From Kwoniella bestiolae CBS 10118 (lineage: Eukaryota > Basidiomycota > Tremellomycetes > Tremellales > Cryptococcaceae): a stretch of DNA of 64,000 bases. Every line of letters begins with the position of its first letter. The first letter of the stretch is position 1. Below the pieces are notes generated by a model. That model was not told where the DNA came from, did no database searches, and saw only the letters and a program-made list of their open reading frames with translations. A program made the translations under genes and the position numbers. The stretch lies in contig NC_089241.1 of assembly GCF_000512585.2 (NCBI RefSeq), positions 6,032,001 through 6,096,000 on the forward strand, in the 5' to 3' direction. Positions 57,519 through 64,000 of the stretch are shown here, one piece after another.

Positions 57519-59518
57519 CTAGAACTCGTACAAATCCGGTCTATCATGTCTGACCTGTACCCTCTGAGTCTGACTCTCCTTCTTATGCTGATGTTCATGT
57601 TCGTGTCCGTTTCCATCATGATGATGATCATGCCCACCATGATCGTGTTCACCATTCCCACCTTTCCCCGAATCAGTCGAAACATTTACGACCATCTCCT
57701 CCTCCCCTCCAAACCTAACCCTCGCTCGAGGCTTCGACTTCTTCTTGATCTCCCCCTCAGGTCCCTTTGACCTATCCACCCCTCCATCTCCTTGTGGGAT
57801 GGTCGATACCCTCTCGCCTTCGACAATCGCATGTCCCTTCTCCACACCCTCCACTTCAGTATGACTATTGGTGTGGGTATGGGTACTCGTACCAGACAAC
57901 GCAGCAGTAACATCCGGCGGACCAGTCGACCTTTCCCCTACTCCTCCCTCCACCCCAAGATGGACAGTCTCAATCACGAATTTCTTCCTCTTCAACCTGA
58001 ATCCCAAATTATTCTCGCCTGCTCCGCCACCGCCATCTGAACCTTGCGATACGCCGAGGAGGGTGGAATGCTTGAGGGTGGAGGGGAGGAGCGTATGGGA
58101 GGTGGGGTATGAATGGAGGGTTAGGAGGCCGTGGGTTGTTGGGAAGAGGGGTGGGAGGGTGGGATCGTCTAGCAAGCCAGACGAGGGGGTATCAGCCTGA
58201 TATCGATCTTGGTTACATAACGTCTAGATTATGTGATCCAGTACTTTCGGGATGGGACTTAGAATATATGATGGCTAGTGATGTCTCGAGATGTTCTTTT
58301 GTGATGAGACATGAGACATGAGACGAAAAGGACAACGCTACTCACCTGCAAATCCCTTCAACTCAACACTAGCATCCACCAACCAGCTCAACTTCCTCAC
58401 GAAGCTTTCCTGGCTAGGTCCAGCAATAAAGTGTGGAGGGACGGTGATAAGTGCTGAGATGGGTTTGTTGCGTATGATAGATCTGAGGGAGTGGACAAAT
58501 CGGTGGACCTGCTAAACAAGACAAGACAAGCATTGAGTATTGATCAGCAATCCGTTGACCAAGAGGCAGAATATCACAGAGAAGGAGGAGTTGTGCAGGA
58601 CAGGGTTCCCGTTGTATTTGAAATTGGTCAACCCAACTCACATTATCCGTAACCTCATCACCCCACTCCAATCCCCCTAACTCATGTATCGTAATTCTCC
58701 CAGCCCTCTTCTTATCAGCCTTATCGACCTTCTCATATATCTTCGTGATAGCCTCATTCACCTTATTACCAGCACTGTTGGAGCTAGAGGAAGGTGTAGT
58801 GGAAGAGTCGCTCAGATCGTCCAGGTTGATGTATGATTGTTGGCCTGTTTTATGGATCGATTGAAGGACGTCCTGGGGTATTGAGTTGGTCAGAGAGAGA
58901 TTCGAGCCGTTTCCTGCGTTATCACAGAATCAGCATATGTTCTATTCTATCCAAATACTGCGATGAGTGGTATGTAGCGCAGCACAAGACACAGATGATA
59001 TCAAACCCCTCTACACCCTGCACCCGTACCAGGGGCACTAATAGGGAGTAAGATACCCCACGAAAGAAAGAAAGAAAAAAAAAGCCCAACTAACCTCCAA
59101 CAGTAGTCCTGAACTTCCCCATCCTCTCATACCTCCAAGCAATCTTCTTCCCCTCTCCCTCCTCCTCCCCTCCTTCACCCTCAGTTTCCGACTGACTCAA
59201 CTCGTCTCCTTTCCATCCCTTTTCAGCCCACATACACCCTTTCACTATCTCCTCATCCCCTCCGACAAGTACCGAGGATTGTCCAGAGATCAGACCCTGG
59301 GCTATCCAGTATCGTTCGATCAGCTTTGACCATGCCGACTGACTATCTGGAGCAAGGACCAAAAGGATCGAGCCAAGAGGTAATCCGCCGCCTAGGAGAT
59401 CGTCTAGGGATGGGAGGCCTGTAGGCAGGAGGTTGAGGGAGGAGAGCGAGGGGGAAGGGTGCGTTCCGGACGGTGGGGGGAGGGTCGTCGAGGGTATACG
59501 ACGGGTGAAGGAGGGCAT
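57519..59518 (-). CDS. ELP4: Elongator complex protein 4 (spliced)
   Basis: Elp4 forms the Elp456 ring of Elongator, needed for wobble-uridine modification of tRNAs (mcm5/ncm5). The N-terminus has LLPTGLPSLDDLLGGGLPLG then SILLVLAPDSQSAW, the degenerate RecA-like core of the family. Middle exons contain KADKKRAGRITIHELGGLEW, VHRFVHSLRSIIRNKPISAL and SFVRKLSWLVDASVELKGFA. The C-terminal exon has THGLLTLHSYPTSHTLLPST and NLGFRLKRKKFVIETVHLGV, the strongest Elp4 signatures. It ends with an unusual tail after the conserved core: GGEEEMVVNV, then GGHDHHHDGNGHEHEHQHKK and RPDLYEF, with many His in a short span. Four exons. Start at 59518 is the first in-frame ATG. Confidence 0.92.
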
Positions 59519-60108
59519 GGCGGCTGTTCCCTTGTCTTGGCTTCTCGATCTTCGAGTATTTGATATTGGTTGTGAGTTTATATGTTGAGTCTTGATGTGG
59601 GAGATGTGATATCAATGATGCATCTTGGTTGTTCGACCTCGACCTCATACTTCTGCGAACAAAATTAAGCAACAGCAACAACCGAAAAGTGGAGGTCAGG
59701 TCGAGATGACAATGTCCAATCTGGCACTAAGCCTTGTTATATCAATCCATGGCCAACCTATCTTTGCTATGATCCGCCTTTATCTTTATGCTGAATGCCC
59801 GCAGATGACCCCGCTCAGGTATGCGCTGCAAGGAATGCTACCCAAGAATCAAGACAGCTAATCTGATAGTCGTGCATGTCAAATTCACCAACTATCACCC
59901 AAACCTAAAAATACTGATGATCCCATTCCTTGCCTTGCCTTCCCTTCCCATCCCATTCCATCTATATCAAGTCAAGTCGTAAACACAAAGACAAGATACA
60001 CAGTATATCAAATCCCCCATCCGTATCATCGTGTATGACACCACAAACAAAAACAGGGCATCAAGAAAAGAAATACACTTATAAGCAAACCCCAAACCTC
60101 CTACTCAA
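59519..60108. promoter_or_regulatory. Intergenic: ELP4 promoter and GT32 3' flank
   Basis: 590 nt between two minus-strand genes. No gene, no clear motif. A-rich near 60040-60070. Confidence 0.45.
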
Positions 60109-62979
60109 TTACCGTCCTCCATTACCGTTCTTCACCAGATTCACCTCACTCTTACTTCCCCACCCATTATCCCATTCTCCATCTCCCTCATGTCCACTCC
60201 CCGTCCCACTTCCTTCTCCTTCACCTTCACCATCCGAATTAGAATGCAAGAACGCATCCACCTCATCCATCGTTTCATCCTGTTCCCGTTCCCGCTCCTG
60301 GTATTTCAAAGGATAAGCCTCCCCTCCAGGCTGCTCGTACGGCGGAGGAGGTACCCTATCTCTTCTGGAGTTCCTCAAAGGCAATTGACTAGCTTCCGAG
60401 GCTGTACGACCCCTGCCCCTTCGTCGAGATTGATCAGGTTGGAACAGCGCAGGAACGAAGTACAACAAGCCGGTTCTCTGTCTTCTTCGTCTGTTCTCGT
60501 GTGTCCCATATAGAAGTGTCGCGGGAGCAGCCAGTATTAGATGACCCGCTCTCTTGAATGCATTGGCAATTTCCGATGAGTTCCCGGTAAGATCAAACGT
60601 CGTAGAGGGCGACATCAGTCCGCCAGAAGAACCAGTCGTAGATGTCGGTGTACTTGCTCCAGACCTATTTCCACTTCCATTGGAGGCGGAGGTAGGGAGG
60701 ATAGGTAGTAATTGATATTGTTGTCCATTCCCACCTTTCCTCTTGACCCATATTAACCTTATCACACCCAATACCAAGACGACAAGGCCGACCCACATGA
60801 GCTTCTTGCCCCACGCCCCGAGGAAGGTTATGAATCCTGCGTCGTCGGCGTGCCATGATGATCCGTAGAAATGCGAGAAGAATGAGTGGGGGACGGTGGA
60901 CATGGGCGCGTTCTTGCCGTATAATGATTTGGGGAGGATACGGACTTCTGCTCGTGGGTGGGTTTCGGTCAATGGGTGGGCGGAGGAATAAAGGGCGTAT
61001 TGGGCGGATAAGAACATGGGTCTAATATCATTTGATGGCATGTCAGCAATTGAACTTCAGAATTCATCCACAAGAGTTAGGCGGAACTTACCCGGTGGAA
61101 AACATGACGGTCGGATAGTTGGTGAAATACTGATGGTTGAAAGTGGATAAACCATGGACGGTATCGTCCATAAAAGCAGATCCTTTTGAAGAGAAGATCA
61201 GATCGTTTGATACGCCGACCTATTTGGCCAGACATCAAGTAGATATCAGTATAAATACAATGTTGCACACGGGAATGATTAGAAGAGTGATTGTTCACTT
61301 ACAGGCTTAGTAATAGGCAAGATCACCTCCCAATCACCTTGTAAAAGCGGATCCAGTCTCCTCCTACAACCAATATCCAGATCCATGTACACACCACCGA
61401 AATGATGAAGGATGAAATACCTAATAGAGTCGGCACGTTGGATGGGGTACTCGTACGAATCGAACATGTGTAAGTGAGCGGGATAATGTTTCGCAATGAA
61501 TTCACGAGAAACATCATCGGTCCATAACATGTATTCGCTGTGGCGAGAGTGGCCACAGACGTCAGCACATGCGTAACACGACTGTCTCCCCGTACACGGA
61601 CAGATCAGGATGGATGTAAACAATGTCAAACTCACTAATCCGGCATACCCTCTCTACATTCTTTCCAAGCCTTCCTCCACTTTTCAGGCAATACATCGCT
61701 CTTCCAAGTTTGGTGGATCAGTCGAGGGATATTCTCTCCGGGCCTACGTGTGTCAATCATAAGTCAGCTGAATAAGTACTCCTCAATGGCAGATAAGATA
61801 ACAGTAAGGTTCTCTTGTCAATCCATCCATGTACGCATGGACTCACCTGGTGGTAACGTTAAACAACCTTTCCCAACTATTGGTATCTTCCACTTTCCCA
61901 TTCCAATCCTTCCTCATCCAATATCCACCCGATCCTTTCCCGTCAATCCCCCATTTCTCATCATTCTCCTCTACCTCATCCATAACCGCAGCTGTGTTCT
62001 CCTCAGATTCCACAGAAATATCATACGTCTGCATCTCCGTGTCCTTCTCTCCCTCCAGTTCAGATCCAGAGTCGACACCTACGTCCACATCAACCTCCTC
62101 AGCAGCATCCAACTCCTCCATCTCCTCTTCCAACTCCTCCCAACTCTCAGCTAACGTCTCCGTCCCCATCACACCTGACGCCTCGAGCGGCTCGATCTCA
62201 TCAGTCACATCCCTCCATTCCTTCCTACGCTGTAACGTCTCATTATATTCCAATGGATCTTTCAATGGTTTAATGATATCCCCCGGTCTCCATGATACCT
62301 CCGTTTCCGTCAAATACGCCCAACCCGGTATATTAAGGAAGTACGACACACTCGACAGGACTATCACTGTTCCCACTAGGAAAAGGGACAATACAATCAA
62401 GAGTCCGATGATGATTTTACGTGTCTTTGAGGATTTCGGTTTTGATTTTGATTTGGGTTTGTTCGAAGAGGTGTTGATGGGTGATGGTCTGTCATTGCGC
62501 GAGGAGGAGGAAGGCGAGGAGTTGCTGGGGTACGACATTGTACGAGATCTTCTCGGTTTTGTAGGTGTGTGTGGGGGGATGGTGGGATACGAGGGAGGGC
62601 CGTTAGCGTTACGTGAGATGGATAGGGAGGTTCGACGACGGGGGTATTGGGGGAGGTGGAATGCCGATGATGTCGATGAAGAGGTGGTAGGTGGGGATGA
62701 CGATGAGATGCTGATAGGGAGATCTAGATCATTTATGTTGATTATTCGATGATGCGTGTGGGTATGGACAGGCGATGATGGTGTAGGAGCTGGTAGTACC
62801 AAAGAGACAGAGGTGGTTCTTGAACGATACGTCGAGTCTGAATTTCGATTTGAGCTGGTGCTGGTGCTGTTGGTAAAAGGTATATCCGATATCGAGGATC
62901 TTTGTTTTTGTTGTTGGTGATGATGGGAATACACAGATGAATGATTATTATCGTTATGATGGTCGATGGGATTATCCAT
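60109..62979 (-). CDS. GT32 glycosyltransferase, SUR1/CSH1/OCH1-like, with long N-terminal extension
   Basis: Likely a Golgi type II mannosyltransferase acting on inositol-phosphorylceramide (Sur1/Csh1) or on glycans. The start at 62979 gives a Ser/His/Asn-rich cytosolic leader of about 190 residues, a membrane helix (KIIIGLLIVLSLFLVGTVIV) and an acidic stalk. The catalytic domain has GENIPRLIHQTWKSDVLPEK, WRKAWKECREGMPDY, EYMLWTDDVSREFIAKHYPA, the DxD site in HHFGGVYMDLDIGCRRRLDP, and DWEVILPITKPVGVSNDLIF. It continues with NHQYFTNYPTVMFSTGPMFL and HSFFSHFYGSSWHADDA. A second membrane helix follows (KLMWVGLVVLVLGVIRLIWV), then a 200-residue disordered tail with GEGEGEGSGTGSG. The catalytic core is of normal length; leader and tail are unusually long. 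Sur1 or a paralogue cannot be decided by eye. Confidence 0.88.
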
Positions 62980-64000
62980 TTAGATGAAAGGGGTTCATAA
63001 AGGTCCCCTTATTACCTTTTTACCTTTCTCCAGTGAGTGGGTGGTATAGCGTATGGAGATGGCCAAAGTGTAAAGGTAGAAGGGTATGTGCTTGTATGAG
63101 ATGTAAAGTAAATGAATGATGGACAGAGCGTAATGCTAACTACAATACTAGGTCTTGTGCATGGGGCGGTTAATGGTTAACGGCAACGGCCAAATGGTTG
63201 ATGGTTGATGGTTGATCTCGTAGTCAAGCAGAACACCAAAAACGCGGAGATCTTGTAGTATTACAGTATTATAGCACTGTATTACCGCAGTGGTAGCGTA
63301 AGGGTCAGAACAGAGAGTGAAATTAGAAGGGGGAAAAGGGTAAATAGAAATAAAAATGGAAAGGAACCCGTTTCAGGTTTAGAGCTGCTCTGCTAGCACT
63401 GCATATTTATCAAACCATGGATCCAGCTCCCAGTATCAGCGACAGAGGCCATTTCACTGCTTCCCAGATAGTCGTGTATGCATCATACCAAGACCACCTC
63501 ATACTGACGACACCCCCTCCTCTCGCAGTCAATGCTATAGATAATCCCACCTATAATCTATCAACCTCCATTCACGCGCACCGCACCGCACCGCCCCTTG
63601 TTTACTCTATACTCCTACTCCTATACTCTAATACGCTAATAACCGAAAATACCATACCAAAGGTAATTGCCTAATACAGTAAATTACAATTGGGATGATG
63701 CGCTAAACGCCACTGCATGCTCAATGCTCGGTGCCCGAATCATCGTTATCAGCGTACGTGCACATGGATCACTGAGATTCATCTAAACGATTGGCTATCA
63801 AGTTATCTTCTGAGAAGAAGGATGAGAGGCAGCCAGCTAAAACCGGTGTATGGCATTATCCCACAACCCTTGGCGATCTACATACTGTACTGTACGAGAA
63901 CGTCATAGAGAGGTTGACAATAAATTTGCAACGATAGCTTATGTGTTTCTCACGCCATCCATCATGCAGGTGGATATATCGCAATGAAGTAGCTGTATAC
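62980..64000. promoter_or_regulatory. Right-edge gene-free stretch, GT32 promoter
   Basis: About 1 kb. Contains three GGTTGAT units (about 63193-63213), a TTACAGTATTATAGCACTGTATTA imperfect palindrome split by one base group (about 63262-63285), a CACCG repeat near 63577-63595 and a TACTGTACTGTACG at about 63884-63897. No supported gene to the window end. Confidence 0.4.

Noticed and set aside
61829..62752. 307-codon plus-strand frame
   Set aside because: Antisense to the acidic, Ser-rich N-terminal exon of the GT32 gene; Ser/Phe-rich shadow without domains.

Overview
The window looks like a gene-dense contig from a basidiomycete yeast of the Tremellales (Cryptococcus/Kwoniella type). The evidence is dense short introns (mostly about 45-70 nt, GTRAGT donors), conserved Dikarya housekeeping genes split into many exons, and C/T-rich promoters. 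No tRNA, rRNA, CRISPR array or intact transposon was recognised.

Layout, left to right. 1-1.0 kb: promoter-like edge. 1.0-3.2 kb (-): clamp-loader small subunit RFC2 (human RFC4 type). 3.8-5.6 kb (-): GID4/VID24, the substrate receptor of the GID/CTLH ubiquitin ligase, with an added N-terminal C4 motif. 6.6-9.1 kb (+): asparagine synthetase with a G-rich giant first intron. 9.1-11.5 kb: weak coding traces only. 11.5-13.6 kb (+): splicing factor SNW1/PRP45. 14.1-17.3 kb (-): a many-exon proline-rich protein of unknown function with an 8-nt microexon and a GC-AG intron. 18.5-20.6 kb (-): C2H2 zinc-finger regulator. 20.6-24.6 kb: gene desert. 24.6-26.8 kb (-): one small Zn2Cys6 gene and a broken relative. 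27.3-29.0 kb (+): signal peptide peptidase. 29.2-32.0 kb (-) and 32.3-33.5 kb (+): ribosome-assembly genes SYO1 and CMS1, head to head. 33.7-34.3 kb (-): another small Zn2Cys6 gene. 35.0-37.3 kb (-): UNC45/SHE4 myosin chaperone. 37.8-41.0 kb (+): kexin KEX2. 41.2-42.5 and 44.2-45.2 kb (-): two paralogues with two successive Zn2Cys6-like modules each. 47.5-48.8 kb (+): bHLH regulator. 49.9-51.2 kb (+): secreted double-psi beta-barrel (expansin/RlpA-like) protein. 51.8-55.6 kb (-): alternative clamp loader CTF18. 56.0-57.3 kb (+): acidic/basic coiled-coil protein, unknown. 57.5-59.5 kb (-): Elongator subunit ELP4 with a His-rich tail. 60.1-63.0 kb (-): GT32 mannosyltransferase (SUR1/CSH1-like).

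Most genes are unrelated housekeeping functions. Replication (RFC2, CTF18), ribosome assembly (SYO1, CMS1) and the secretory pathway (SPP, KEX2, GT32, the barrel protein) are each represented more than once. The most unusual content is a local family of very short Zn2Cys6 proteins, all on the minus strand between 24.6 and 45.2 kb. Most share a phase-2 intron that splits the zinc cluster between its two CxxC halves. Two members carry two clusters in one chain, one has lost a cysteine, and one neighbour is a decaying copy with a duplicated C-terminal motif. This looks like a lineage-specific expanding and decaying family of mini-regulators. Exon boundaries were read by eye from splice signals and frame continuity. 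For the two double-cluster genes and both intact single-cluster genes the exon lengths sum to a multiple of three and the frame closes on a stop.
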